Below the pieces are notes generated by a model, which was not told the origin of the DNA, ran no database searches, and was given only the letters and a program-made list of their open reading frames with translations. A stretch of 64,000 nt of DNA from Epiperipatus broadwayi (taxonomy: Eukaryota; Onychophora; Udeonychophora; Euonychophora; Peripatidae): positions 4,968,572 through 5,032,571 of the forward strand of contig JAQFVV010006238.1 of assembly GCA_028023455.1 (NCBI GenBank). The letters run 5' to 3'. This document shows, piece after piece, positions 11,380 to 23,669 of this stretch; position 1 is the first letter of the stretch; each line of letters starts with the position of its first letter. Made by a program: the position numbers and the translations under genes.

Positions 11380-12610
11380 GTACAAATTCAATTGCAGTTT
11401 GAATTTATTGTATTATAAAGTTGCATGGTTAAGAAAGCTTAATAAGAGACTCAGATTGATTAGTAAATTTATATATTGTCATGTCTGCACATGCATATTT
11501 AATATATATGTGCATAACTAAATTATACCATTGTAAAAATTTAAAAGAAAATAGATCTATTGAGTTAATACTACTATTAAGTGTTTAATAAAAGAAATGT
11601 ATTTTGAAAAATCATAATTAATAAAGTCATGGATCAGTAAAATGCAAGGAAAGAGAAATTGAATAAGTTATTTAAGTTTTAGTACACGAAAATAAATATG
11701 AATTGTGTAGTTTAAAAATATATATATTTGGTAACCCGTTGAGATTTTTGAAGTAAGTTTAAAAAAATAATTTATTTTTCTTATAGAAAATTGAATAGCA
11801 AATCAAAATATATTATTAAAAACTGCAAACTAGCAAAATTGAGAAAGTTAAAAAATAAATTTCAGAGTTTGTCATGAATTTCTTTTTATTTCTCTTTTTT
11901 TTCTAACCAGCAATAAAAAAACTATTTTATAGTTATGTGTAAAATAATTAATTGAATGTAAAATTAAAAACAAAACAAATATAATCTTAATTATCTATTA
12001 AGTGTTAAAACATGTTATGAAGAAATGAGATATAAATAGGTCTGAAAAACAGCAGAAGGCTAATCTACACTCTAGAAAAAAGCAGGGCAAATCGATTTGG
12101 AGAAGATAGGAGAAAATGCTGGAAGAGAAATAAATGTTATAAAAGGAAAGTTACTAGTTATATTAATTTATCTCAGAATAATTTTGGATAGCTACATCTT
12201 TCTGTCTGCTTTAAATTTTTTTCTGTAATTCATCAACCTCAAAATTTATGGTGATATTAAGTAAGAAAGGATTATTTATCATGTATGGCTAATACAACCA
12301 AAAGTACCCCAGTCAAAAGATTTAGAATTATACAGTTTTATCCATATTGAAAAGTTGGAATTGCATAGAGTGCAGTATTAATTATTTCAAAGAATAAAAA
12401 CATGCTGTAAAAACAGAGGGTTCTGCTAAAAAAACTATTATATATCTATCTATCTATCTGTAGTGGGACTCATCTATATTATCTTCCACACCAATATCCA
12501 ATGTGGATAATCACAATTAGGACTGGATTAATAAAAATTAACATTAAAAACTCTACATATATACTGTAACCATTTAGGTTACATGATACACAGCAACATA
12601 ATTGTGTGTG
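11380..12610. other. AT-rich DNA, minor (CTAT)n at about 12442-12462
   Basis: No coding or RNA gene signal was seen. Confidence 0.6.
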
Positions 12611-12812
12611 TACATATATATATATATATATAAAATACATATTTTGCAGGTTCATCCATGTTAAAAACTTTTAATATTAATATACTGACGTTTCGACTTT
12701 GTCACACAAGCCACCCACAGAGTTATAAAAGGTAGAAAGACAGTTGTAGAGGTGCTACAATCACTGATTTGAATAAAATGTTAAAATCCCACCAATAGCA
12801 AAAATGTTAAAT

Positions 12813-15149
12813 TTAAGAATGTTTTTTAAAGAAATCTTTCCAAATAGGAGGAAGTTTGCACGTATCATCTCGCTTATTGATACAATCTGGCCTTTTAAGT
12901 ATCTCAATGGCTTCTCTGATTTTGCATTGGTAGAGATTATCACATCTGGATATGATCCTGGTACTAGAAAAATCAATTTTATGACCTGAATCTATAGTAT
13001 GGAGTGAGAGTGCTGATGATGAGTGTTGTTTAACTGCATTAGCATGCTCATCTCTCCTAACACTGATGCGACGATTACTCATACCTATGTAAGAAGCTTT
13101 ACAATTTTTACATGAGATTTGATAGACACCATGAGATTCAAGAGGGATTGAATCCTTAGGCTTGGTTATTATATTGCTGATCTTTTGATGAGCAGAAAAT
13201 GCTGTATCTATATTATAGCGTTTTAATATACGTCCGATACTGTCTGTAGTTCCTTTTACATATGGAACACAAATCCTAATAGCTGATTTATCATCTTTTT
13301 GTTTCCTATTTTGTCTATTTTGGGCTTGAAATAAGGCTTTTTTTTTATAAATTTGTAATTATAACTATTTGCTAATGAAACACTATTAATATGATTTATT
13401 TCTTCTTTCAGATGTGTCTCATCTGAAAGGTTAATTGCTCTATTTAAAAGAGTTTTGGCTACAGAAACTATCTGAGTTGGGTGATGATGAGAATGGAAAT
13501 GCAAATATCTGTCTGTGTGTGTATCCTTTCTGTAAATAGAAAAAGATAAACTATTTGGTGTTCTGGTGACTAGAACATCAAGAAAAGGGAGTTTTCCATC
13601 AGACTCTGTCTCCATTGTAAATTTAATATGAGAATGCATATTATTTAAATGTAAGAAAAAATTATCTAATTTATTTTTTCCATGTTGCCATATGACAAAA
13701 GTGTCATCTATGTATCTGAGCCAAATGAGAGGTTTTAAAGATGATGATTCTAAAGCATGAGTTTCTATATATTCCATGAATAAATCAGCTATTACTCCTG
13801 AGATAGGTGAGCCCATAGGAGTACCAAAAACTTGTCTGTAATGCTGTCCATTGTATACAAAATATGTATTTAAGAGACAATGTTTAATCAAAGCAATAAT
13901 ATGGTCTGGTAAATTGCAATGTTGTGAGATTATATTTAAAGCTTCATCAATTGGAATGTTTGTAAACAAAGACACGACATCAAAACTGACCAGAATGTCA
14001 TTAGCATTAATTTTTAAACTTTTTAAAACAGAAATAAAATGAAGAGAGTTTTTAATATATGATTTAATAGATGGGATTGTAGGTTTAATGAAATCCGATA
14101 AGTATCTGGCTAAAATATAAGTTGGAGAACCTATTGCACTTACTATTGGACGAAGGGGGGTATCTGGTTTGTGAATTTTTGGAAGTCCATAAAATTTTGG
14201 ACAGACACAAGATTTTTCACGAGGAATTATTTTATTTTTTATCTCTGTTTCAATAGGTGATTTATTAATAATAGCTTTTGTTTTTTTTCCCAAATACGTA
14301 GTATGATCTCTTTTCGATAGTTTATAAGTTTTATCATTAACAGATCTAAAATTTTATTATGGTAAATGTCACGATCCATTACGACTATGGCATTACCTTT
14401 ATCAGCTGGAAGTACAACAATTGATTTGTCCGATTTTATATTATTTAATGCTTGTCTTTCTTTCTTTGAAATATTATTTTTAGGAAGCTTAGCTTTTTTA
14501 AAAATATTACAAATCTCAGCTCTAGCCAAATCAGCCGATGTAGAATCAATTTTATTGAGAGCTGATTCAACATTACAAACAATTTTCTCAAAAGGTATCC
14601 GGGAAGATGTTAAAGCAAAATTGAAATTTTTTTCTAAAACCGAAATTTCATCTGTAGAGAGGGCTTTCCTAGATAAATTATAAACGGTTTTTTGATATGG
14701 ATACATAATGTTTGGGGATTGTGTTCTAATTAGCATTTGCAATTTTTTCTTTTAAGAGCTTTGCTGTTACAAATTCCGAATCTTTAAACGATCTAAAACT
14801 TGCAATACAATCAAAACTAGTCCACAGTAAAGGATGTATTTTATTACTAAGGAATAAATGTAAATGTAGCAATACTTTATCAATTTTGTCTAAATTTTTC
14901 TGAGTTTTTTTAATAAAAGAGTTTAAAATAATATTGCTAGTTTTCCTTAGAATTTTACTAACATTATAATTGTTCTTGATTTTTGCATGCTAATAAAAAA
15001 GATAAATTACAAAGTAACTTACATTTCTTAATCCACGTTCTTTCAAATATACGAAGCTGTTTAAAAATTTCCTCCCCGTAGAGGTTAATAATGTTAAAAC
15101 GAAGATTTGCACGGGTTAAATATGTAAAATACATATTTTGTGGGTTCAT
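12813..15149 (-). pseudogene. PLE-1 polyprotein: RT plus GIY-YIG endonuclease, frameshifted
   Basis: About 780 codons, close to the usual PLE length, spread over four frames. From the N-terminus: a Lys-rich leader (15149-14964); a segment with LLWTSFDCIASFRSFKDSEF (about 14830-14760); VVLPADKGNAIVVMDRD (about 14420-14370); FYGLPKIHKPDTPLRPIVSA; ILVSFDVVSLFTNIPI; QVFGTPMGSPISG; the catalytic YIDD in WLRYIDDTFVIW (about 13720-13690); and LPFLDVLVTR. The C-terminus is a GIY-YIG nuclease (13131-12813): GVYQISCKNCKASYIGMSNR, then ISVRRDEHANAV, GHKIDF and REAIEI. Frameshifts lie near 14990, 14270 and in a run of A at about 13345. Every RT and nuclease motif survives, so only these indels appear to separate it from an intact gene. 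Confidence 0.92.
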
Positions 15150-15809
15150 CCATGTTAAAAACTTTTAATATTAATATACTGACGTTTCGACTTTGTCACA
15201 CAATCCATCCACAGAGTTATAAAAGATAGAAAGACGGTTGTAGAGGCGCTACAATCACTGATTTGAATAAAATGTTAAAATTCCACCAATAGCAAAAAAT
15301 GTTAAATTTAGGAATGTTTTTTAAAAAAATCTTTCCAAATAGGAGGAAGTTTACATGTATCATCTCGCTTATTGATACAATCTGGCCTTTTAAGTATCTC
15401 AATGGCTTCTCTAATTTTGCATTGGTAGAGATTATCACATCTGGATATGATCCTGGTACTAGAAAAATCAATTTTATGACCTGAATCTATAGTATGGAGT
15501 GAGAGTGCTGATGATGATGAGTGTTGTTTAACTGCATTAGCATGCTCATCTCTCCTAACACTGATGCAACGATTACTCATACCTATGTAAGAAGCTTTAC
15601 AATTTTTACATGAGATTTGATAGACACCATGAGATTCAAGAGGGATTGAATCCTTGGGCTTGGTTATTATATTGCTGATCTTTTGATGAGCAGAAAATGC
15701 TGTATCTATATTATAGCATTTTAATATACGTCCGATACTGTCTGTAGTTCCTTTTACATATGGAACACAAATCCTAATAGTTGATTTATCATCTTTTTGT
15801 TTCCTATTT

Positions 15810-15813
<4 letters not shown>
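15123..15813 (-). pseudogene. PLE-1 partial upstream copy (GIY-YIG end)
   Basis: The frame 15813-15308 continues without a shift from QNRKQKDDKSTIRICVPYVK into SYIGMSNRCISVRR and ends at the same stop as the full copy (KDFFKKHS). It has one extra Ser codon in the HSSSS run and keeps the linker frame that is broken in the full copy. The poly-IY extension upstream is only the (TA)n tract. Confidence 0.9.

Positions 15814-15895
<82 letters not shown>
15814..15895. repeat. (TA)n microsatellite at PLE-1 truncation point
   Basis: About 82 bp of pure TA at the 5' break of the partial PLE-1 copy. Confidence 0.98.
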
Positions 15896-15897
<2 letters not shown>

Positions 15898-15899
15898 AA

Positions 15900-17890
15900 A
15901 AAGTAGAAATAAAAACAGACAAAAAATTTTGTAGATATTTTTTAAATTTTCTGGAATAAGATAATCCTTGTAAAACAATTAAATAGTTATGAATTTAAAA
16001 TAGAATTTTTAGTATAAATTAAAACATTTTAAAAGGTCTAATAAATAAACTATTGTATTCTGATTTTATATTTAAAAAACAAGCATGGTTTATTTTTGAA
16101 AAATCTTTAAATTAATGCTTGTGCACATTTCTCTATCTAAGTAAAAACATATAGATGACATTTTAGTAGAAATCTAAAAGCAGCTTTTAATTAAAATTGT
16201 TGTTAATCAAGATAGAGATTAGGCAGAAAAAACTGTTTGTGAAAATGTGTTTTTATCATGTCAGCAATCCATCATTAAAAAAAGGTTTGAATAAAAAGAT
16301 TAGAACTAACTGTCTTGGATAAATATATTTTGTAAGAGGTGATCAGAAAGCTTGGCTAATAATATTCCTGAGAAACAGCTAGCTTGCAGAGTTGTGTAGA
16401 GCTTCCATGAAGATGTATCTGAAGTCAAGACAGGAGGAAGCAATGATCTACTAATCTACTAGGTTGGAGTTTTGATTCACCTGAAGTCCAGACCAATTTC
16501 AAATGGATCAATTAATGTGTACAAGTGTAGACAAGACAGCTGATTGATCTGAAGAATATGTAGAACCAAATCAATGCCAACATAAACCTGATTACGATAA
16601 TTCTGGACTATACTTTTCTGATGGACAAAAACAGAAGCTTACCAAGAAAACCCCAGCTTGATAAAGAAGTAGTTGTATAAATGCTGCTCTTTCTATATCC
16701 AGAGAAGCACTGATAATTAAGAAATGGCAAAACATATCTTTCAAAAATTTCTTTTTCAAAAACAAAGTGATATTTTATTTGATATTAAGTTATTTTTACC
16801 AAAAGCATTTCATCCAAATGTAATTCTGTTATTTTTTTTATTTATTATGCTTTTCTCTATGTTACTAATCTAACCTATATAGTTCTAGTTATTAACTTGT
16901 TTGAAGTCATGATTATCATTTTTTATTTTCTTTTATTGAGAAAATTCACTGAATATTACTTGAGTATGTATTTAGCAATTACCTTTAATTGTACATTTTA
17001 AATTTCATCTCATAACTCTTTCAATATTTTTTGAATCTCTGAAGCCTTATTTGCAAAAACATTCATATCATTTTAAAAATCTAAATGATTTAATTCAATC
17101 TCCATTTACTGGTATTTTCTTAGATTCACATTTCAATTCACAAAATACCTATTATAAAATTGCCTGTGGAAAGTTTTAGACATATAGAATAACCCTAATA
17201 TACAAGTTAATCTTCTTAATATGACTATGTAATCTACTCTTTGCTCTTGCATTTAGATAAATATTTTTCACAATATGATTATATTCTAAGTCTATATCTT
17301 CATGATCTATTAGAGATCAATGCTTGTTGAAGATATTTTATAAATATCTTGGTAAACATTTTGTAAAAAGCAGAATATTGATAGATATACTTAACATATT
17401 ATATTCTTTATCACTTTTCTTGCTGCTATTATCTTCTTTCAATTATCAAGAATGTCTTTGTCATTTGGACATTTGGGGTTTAACTTTGCTAACACTTTTT
17501 CTTGTTTCATTACCTGCTTTTTAAATATCTATAACAAATCCATATTTTCTTGGAATTTTTCTTTTTTTTCCCCATAGATTCAATTGTGTGTTTCACTTCA
17601 AGTAAAAGGGTGACCATGTCAGAAGAGGTTAACAAATGTAGGAGATACTTTCTTTTCATGTTTATTATTACTATATAACTCTTTATAGAAGTCTTCCATA
17701 CTTTCAAAGATGTCATCTTTTTTTCTAGCAAGTTTTATTTTTTCTTTTTATTATATAAATAACATTCTTCCAATACTGAGATGTTGTTTTACATATTGAA
17801 AACTTTTCTAATCTTTTATAGATTTTTTTGTCAAATCATAATTATATCTCCTTAATCTGTATTTTATTATTATTTACCAATATTATAATT
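15900..17890. other. AT-rich DNA; less AT-rich patch at 16370-16730
   Basis: The patch at 16370-16730 has higher GC content than its flanks, but all frames are broken and no protein motif could be read. It may be an old transposon relic. The open frames near 17324-17731 are AT-driven. Confidence 0.5.
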
Positions 17891-20500
17891 AATATATACA
17901 TATATACTGTAACCAGTTGTCTACATTGCTGCACTATTAAAAATAAAAAAAGATATGTGGTAGCATGCTCCTTGGGTTTAAGTGTAGAATTAGTTAATTA
18001 ATTTTCTCATGCATATTTTTTATAATAATAATGGGTCTGAAATTAGTTATATATTTATTTTCCTTCCCACATGATAGTAGGAACATTGTAGACAATTTTT
18101 TAACATAATTGTCAAATCTTTTTTAACACAATATACATATTTTGATATATATTATAAATTGTAAATGGTCATAAAAAAGAAAGATAGTTTCTTTATTCTC
18201 TGTCTTCAATAATTTTATTTTAATTATCAGTTGCAAAATGTACAAAAAGAAAACATTTTTTTTGATAAATTATATTTAATTTTGACATTTTAAGAGAGAT
18301 AAAGTTTTATGTTTATAGTAATATTTCAATACTTTTGGTAAATTTTATTTTTAATAAAAGTTTTTTTCTCTCTTTATCTCTCATCATTACAAAAAAATCA
18401 AATTAACTGATTATCTTGTAGTTTTTTTTTTGCAAAAAAAAATATTTTTATTAAAAAGGAATGTCAAAAATTTTATTATGTTTCTTTAAATTACTGACTT
18501 GTTTTTCAATGTAAAGGTTATGGAAGAAAATCACTGAACAATTATATTTATAAAATTTGACCTAATTGGTTATTACTAATTGTGCCATGTAGGAGACAAT
18601 TTGTTATTGGTTTGAGTGGGGTTGTTCTAAAAAATGTAATAGAGGTGAATAAGTCAGAAGGCCGAAATGTCTGGTAAGAAAAAAATTATTCCTAACTTAG
18701 CTATTGAAGAAAGAGCAGTTAAGTCATAATCCAGATAATAAAAAAGAAAAATGAAGTCTACTCCAAACTGTTGCATAGTTCATCAGGAATCTGAACCAAG
18801 CTGCTGCATAACATAGCAAAAGCTTTTATCAATCTTTTAGAATAAATGAGTTTATTTATAAAATGATTTCTATAATAAAAACCATGTGCTAATAAGCTAA
18901 ACATAAAACATCATTTTCCTCCATATAATCTGCCTTTATTAAAATAAAGTGTAGAAACATTAACCCTAAGGATTGCAACCTTGTCTTCAACCAAAATCAT
19001 GAGGCTCTGTATGTGTTAGTGTCAGATAAAAAATTTAATGAAAAGAAATAGATAAAATTTGTTATTTTTAAAGATGGAAATACTGCATACCAGGAAGAAG
19101 ACAATTTAATCATTTTCATATGTAGAAGACTTTAAGAGGAAAACTCAAATGGGAAACTGAAAATTATAGTTGGCCAGAACTCCACAGAAAAATAAAACCA
19201 TGGTTAAAGGTATTTTTGTGTGCACTCTATTTTTATTAATAGTAAAAAAATTTTGTTCCTTATATAAAATTAATAATTCATTTTTTGTAGAAATTGATTA
19301 TTTTAAATATTTTTATTAATGTTTTCAAATTGTGAAACATTTTTTTTAATCTATTCAATTTTTACATAAAATTATGAAAAAGTTTTCATTTGAAAATTTA
19401 ATTTTCTTAAAATTTAAATTTAATTTTCAGAGCATGTTCTTTCCTTTTCGTTCTTTTTTTCCTCCTAAAACTTAACAAAAGATTAATTAGGCTTAGTCAA
19501 AGATTGTGATCTTTGAGTTGTTTTTCCAACTCTTATTTATTTTAAAGAAATAACTTAATAAATTAAAAGTTACATTTAATGAATAGAAATCAACTGGTTA
19601 ATATAATTTTTATGAAACCCTGTATATATATATTGTTGTAATGAATGTTTAAAATTTCATACTATCATGTAAATTTCTTTTATTTATTGTTAATAAATTA
19701 GTTATTAAATAATTATTTTAAAATATTTTTAGTCTTTATTCTTTCCAACTCCTGCCACATGAAATGGCAGTGTATGTGATTTTATTTCAAGACAGCTTAG
19801 TACTCTAGGATGTTTTAAAAATTATCCTAATAAAAATGTATACTTATAGTATGGTAAATCTATGAATTATTTAATGTAAATTAGAATAAGCTGCTTTATT
19901 TATTTACTTATCTTTTGCTCACAGTAGTAATCTACAGAGTCCCTGCTTCCTAAGCTATATTTGAACAACTATTAGTTATGTGAATTAAGGATTTAGGTTG
20001 GTGTTTGGACTTTAGATAACAATGGTATATTCTTTAAAGTCCAGACACTACATTTTATTTGTTTTTAATTAAAAATTAAGTATAGTTAACCAGTACATTA
20101 ATGGTATTATAAGGCCAGAACATTGATGATAATCAGTGTGTTTTAATCCCTTAGCATTATTTGATATTTTTCTGCCCTAAGTTTGGATGTAGTTAAATAA
20201 TTAGCTTGGTCTATAGTATACCTACTTCAAATCCAATCACATGGTTGTCTGTTGATGTTTTTTATTGTTGATCATTCATGATGAATGATTATTGCTCTTT
20301 TCTGTAATGCAGGATGAACTTATAATTAGTCCTTACTTATCTCTCATGCCCATTATATTCATTATTATTCCTTTTATATTTAATTATATATTTTGTTTAT
20401 TTGGAGATGATGATGGTTTCCATCTCATAATTAAAACTTAATGTGGTGTACTATTGCAATAGCTACCCAATTGTGGGATCTTATAACCCCATATTCTTCC
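17890..20500. other. AT-rich DNA, nothing recognised
   Basis: A block GGCCAGAACATTGATGATAATCAGT at about 20112-20136 partly recurs at about 60290-60310 (GCATTGATGATAATCAGTAT), a possible old dispersed repeat. Otherwise there is no support for genes. Confidence 0.5.
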
Positions 20501-20514
20501 TTCATTAACCCCCT

Positions 20515-20581
20515 ATTTTTTGTACTGTTACAATTTATATATATATATATATATATATTGTAACAGTACAAAAAATATCTG

Positions 20582-20617
<36 letters not shown>

Positions 20618-20620
20618 CAG
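20515..20620. repeat. Two (TA)n tracts, each inside an inverted repeat
   Basis: TTTTTTGTACTGTTACAAT (to 20534) and ATTGTAACAGTACAAAAAA (20558-20576) enclose the first TA run. CTGGTACTA and TAGTACCAG (20579-20620) enclose the second. Both would extrude as cruciforms. Confidence 0.9.
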
Positions 20621-20639
20621 ACACCACTTTCTTTTTTTA

Positions 20640-21450
20640 TCACTCTAAGTACCACTAGGCTATTGTCAACCTAGAAAATTTGATTTACAGTGATCAAAAA
20701 ATTAAGTTATTATGAACATTGCAAAATAAATATCACCAGCTAGACTCAGGAAGAGAAAGAGATCTTAAACATTGTTCAGTAAATTGAGAGACAGGACACA
20801 GAAACAAACATCAGCCAAAAAACAAATATAATTATTAATAATTCTTAAGTTTTATTAAATTCAAAAAATATTAGTAAAAACAACATATAAAAGTTTGACC
20901 AAAATTCCACAATCTTATTTGTCAAAGAGTATGCATGAATATTATGGTATATCAAACACTTCAGCAGATAATTTTGTTTCATCACCAAAGCTTATAGGAA
21001 TTTATAATGATCTTTCTGTCATTGATTTATCTACACGCATTACACTCTCTTTGATTTTTGTCTTTCTTAATAGATTTTTAGTAAATGTGATCTTGGATAG
21101 AAGTTAATGAACCTTGTAAAGCGATCTTTCCTTAACCCGGTACAACATCAAGACAAAGCAAGGATGTCTTATGCTACCTAAACACTCATAAGGGCTTGAA
21201 CATGATACAGGCATTAAGGTTTCTTCCATGCAAGCAAAGAGAAAAGATTATGATTTTTTTAATTTTTAATATAATGAATAAAAAGAAAATCTCAAAATCT
21301 CTATGGCACACTATAAAAACAGAAATATATAATTGATAAATCTTTAGCCAAAAAATCTCAGTCTACAACATAAACACACATTAAACTAAAGTAAATTCAT
21401 ATAAGAGGGGATAGATGTTCTAAAAGGAAAACTACTAGTATCTGCCAAAA
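20640..21450. other. AT-rich DNA, nothing recognised
   Basis: The frame at 20895-21107 has no motif I recognise. Confidence 0.5.
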
Positions 21451-21455
21451 CTTTT

Positions 21456-21698
<243 letters not shown>

Positions 21699-21699
21699 G

Positions 21700-22765
21700 A
21701 AAACAAAATCAGTTACATTACACTCTCTGACAAAATGATAAAAATTAAAATCTTAAACTGATTCTCTACAATTTATAGGTTTTTTAAAAAAATACATACA
21801 AAATAAAAGATATTTATAAATTATTAATAATATCTAAATTATTACTCATAATCCTATCTTATGTTTGTATTCTTTTCTTTGCATATAAGATTCAGAGATT
21901 TAAGCTCTGGTTAAAATAGAAGAATGTTCAGTTACCTTCCAGGCTTCAGTTTTTCCATCTGATTTATTCCAGAGGTGTGTGCAAGGTTTAGTTCTATCAG
22001 GAGTACATTGCTGTGGTTTTTGATCTTCATTAATCTAGTCATGGAGCATGAAGGCAATCTTCAGAATTAGTTTCAAACTAGGCATGTTCATGATGGCAAC
22101 AATTTTGAGGTCTGGGGTTCATCTTGAAATGTTTTTAGCACGCCATACTTAGGATCTTTTCTCTGAAGATAGTAGTTTTTGCTTCACAACTAACATAAAA
22201 AACATCAAACAGCAATTTTTAATTGACAATTCCTGATCCACAAATCTTAATTTGCAATCTGTAATTATCAAGCAGCAAGCATATGACATAAGCAGTCTGC
22301 AATTAGCAAATATAAAAATATATATATCTGTCAAAGATTAGTAAACATAAAATATATAAGATGCAATCAAAAATACCAGAGCTTTCATATATTATTTTTA
22401 TCTTCTGCCAGATCTTAAAATCTAACCAGGACTAATCTTTATATTGTGACAGACCTTAATTAAAAGTTTTAACCAGAGTTGTTCTTTACTTTCTTTTTTT
22501 TTCTTAATACCACTTTTAATAATTTAGAAAATAGGTCCCTGCTTTTAAAATAGGTTAAAACAAAAAGAAAAGAAATATTTCAATCAAAACTTTTTTAAAT
22601 CAAAGTATTTTTATGATTTCAAAATATAATCAAGTACACATGTTATGACACGAACAAAAAATAAATAAATTAAAAATTAAAAAAAAATTTCTCTTCTCTT
22701 TTAAAATCTTTATGCATATACATTCTAGTTTTGATTTTAGAAGGGATGATTTTTGAAGTGGAGAA
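21700..22765. other. AT-rich DNA, nothing recognised
   Basis: No feature could be supported. Confidence 0.6.
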
Positions 22766-22770
22766 AGTCT

Positions 22771-22776
22771 CCAGTT

Positions 22777-22807
<31 letters not shown>

Positions 22808-22817
22808 TGAACTGGAA

Positions 22818-22872
<55 letters not shown>
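22771..22872. repeat. (TA)n in inverted repeat CCAGTTCAA/TTGAACTGG, plus second (TA)n
   Basis: Perfect 9-bp arms (22771-22779, 22807-22815) enclose the first TA run. A second run (22821-22872) leads directly into the PLE-3 tail. Confidence 0.9.
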
Positions 22873-22874
<2 letters not shown>

Positions 22875-23452
22875 ATTACAAGCATAAAGCTAAACTAGTC
22901 AATATAAAATCAAAACTACCCCAAATCTAAAATTAAACCAGACCAGCATAAAAATAATATTAAAACACAACCTAAGGTTTCACTGCTACAAGCAGACTTC
23001 TCAAGTGTAAAGAACTACAAAAAAACCACACATTATATATACTATTAAAAACTACCCACAAATCCATTCACTTCCCATCCACCCTTAATATTAAAAGAAC
23101 TCTTAAATAAGTTAATTGCTTCAGAATAATAAATTTTCAATAATATAGACTCTTTAATTCTTCTTTTTTTTTTGAGAGAGAAATGAAATCAAAAGAAGAA
23201 TTAAAGAGTCTTTATTATTGAAAATTTATTATTCTGAAGCAATTAACTTATTTAAGAGTTCTTTTAATATTAAGGGTGGATGGGAAGTGAATGGATTTGT
23301 GGGTAGTTTTTAATAGTATATATAATGTGTGGTTTTTTTGTAGTTCTTTACACTTGAGAAGTCTGCTTGTAGCAGTGAAACCTTAGGTTGTGTTTTAATA
23401 TTATTTTTATGCTGGTCTGGTTTAATTTTAGATTTGGGGTAGTTTTGATTTG
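22873..23452. mobile_element. PLE-3 tail, near-perfect head-to-head inverted duplication
   Basis: The left arm (22873-23165, minus sense) and right arm (about 23193-23452, plus sense) are almost identical reverse complements around a 27-base loop. The right arm encodes the end of a GIY-YIG domain, with KRRIKESLLLKIYYS and then FNIKGGWEVNGFVGSF before a stop at about 23312, followed by a 3' UTR with GAGAAGTCTGCTTGTAGCAG. Both ends lie on (TA)n tracts. The arms are asymmetric: the left includes about 35 more tail bases (TACAAGCATAAAGCTAAACT). The low divergence suggests recent formation. Confidence 0.9.
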
Positions 23453-23510
23453 ATATATATATATATATATAATGTTTAGATGAAAATCTAGAATGTGTAA
23501 TGTTTAGATG
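23453..23510. repeat. (TA)n plus 34-bp tandem pair
   Basis: After a short TA run, AATGTTTAGATGAAAATCTA occurs twice in tandem (about 23471 and 23501). Confidence 0.85.
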
Positions 23511-23514
23511 AAAA

Positions 23515-23665
23515 TCTAGAATGTGTGGAGTTATCCATTTAAATCAACTAAATTAGAAACCACTTATCCTAGAACAATTGTCCTAGGCCAGCAATCTCAA
23601 AGTAAACTGTCAGACATGTATCTAATTTAGTTGCTTTAAATGAATAACTCCACACATTGAAGATT
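23515..23665. repeat. Foldback element with about 38-bp arms
   Basis: TGTGTGGAGTTATCCATTTA (left) and TAAATGAATAACTCCACACA (right) are the outer parts of inverted arms that continue inward to a TCTAATTTAG-type end. The loop contains a smaller palindrome around TCCTAGAACAATTGTCCTAGG. It resembles a small MITE. No protein is encoded. Confidence 0.8.
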
Positions 23666-23669
23666 TCCA

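Larger units (their letters stand above)
12642..15813 (-). mobile_element. PLE-1: near full-length Penelope-like element with tandem partial copy
   Basis: Read on the minus strand, a 5'-truncated copy (15813-15123: end of ORF, GIY-YIG, 3' tail) is followed directly by a nearly complete copy (15122-12642: ORF plus tail). The repeated parts (12642-13318 and 15123-15813) differ at only a few percent of positions, which points to recent arrival. This tandem layout is the pseudo-LTR arrangement known for Penelope-like elements. The 5' end of the partial copy breaks inside an 80-bp (TA)n tract, and the 3' end at 12642 abuts another TA run (12614-12634). Confidence 0.92.

Noticed and set aside
14366-14683. 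Plus-strand 105-codon frame
   Set aside because: Antisense shadow of the PLE-1 RT on the minus strand, which carries all the conserved motifs.
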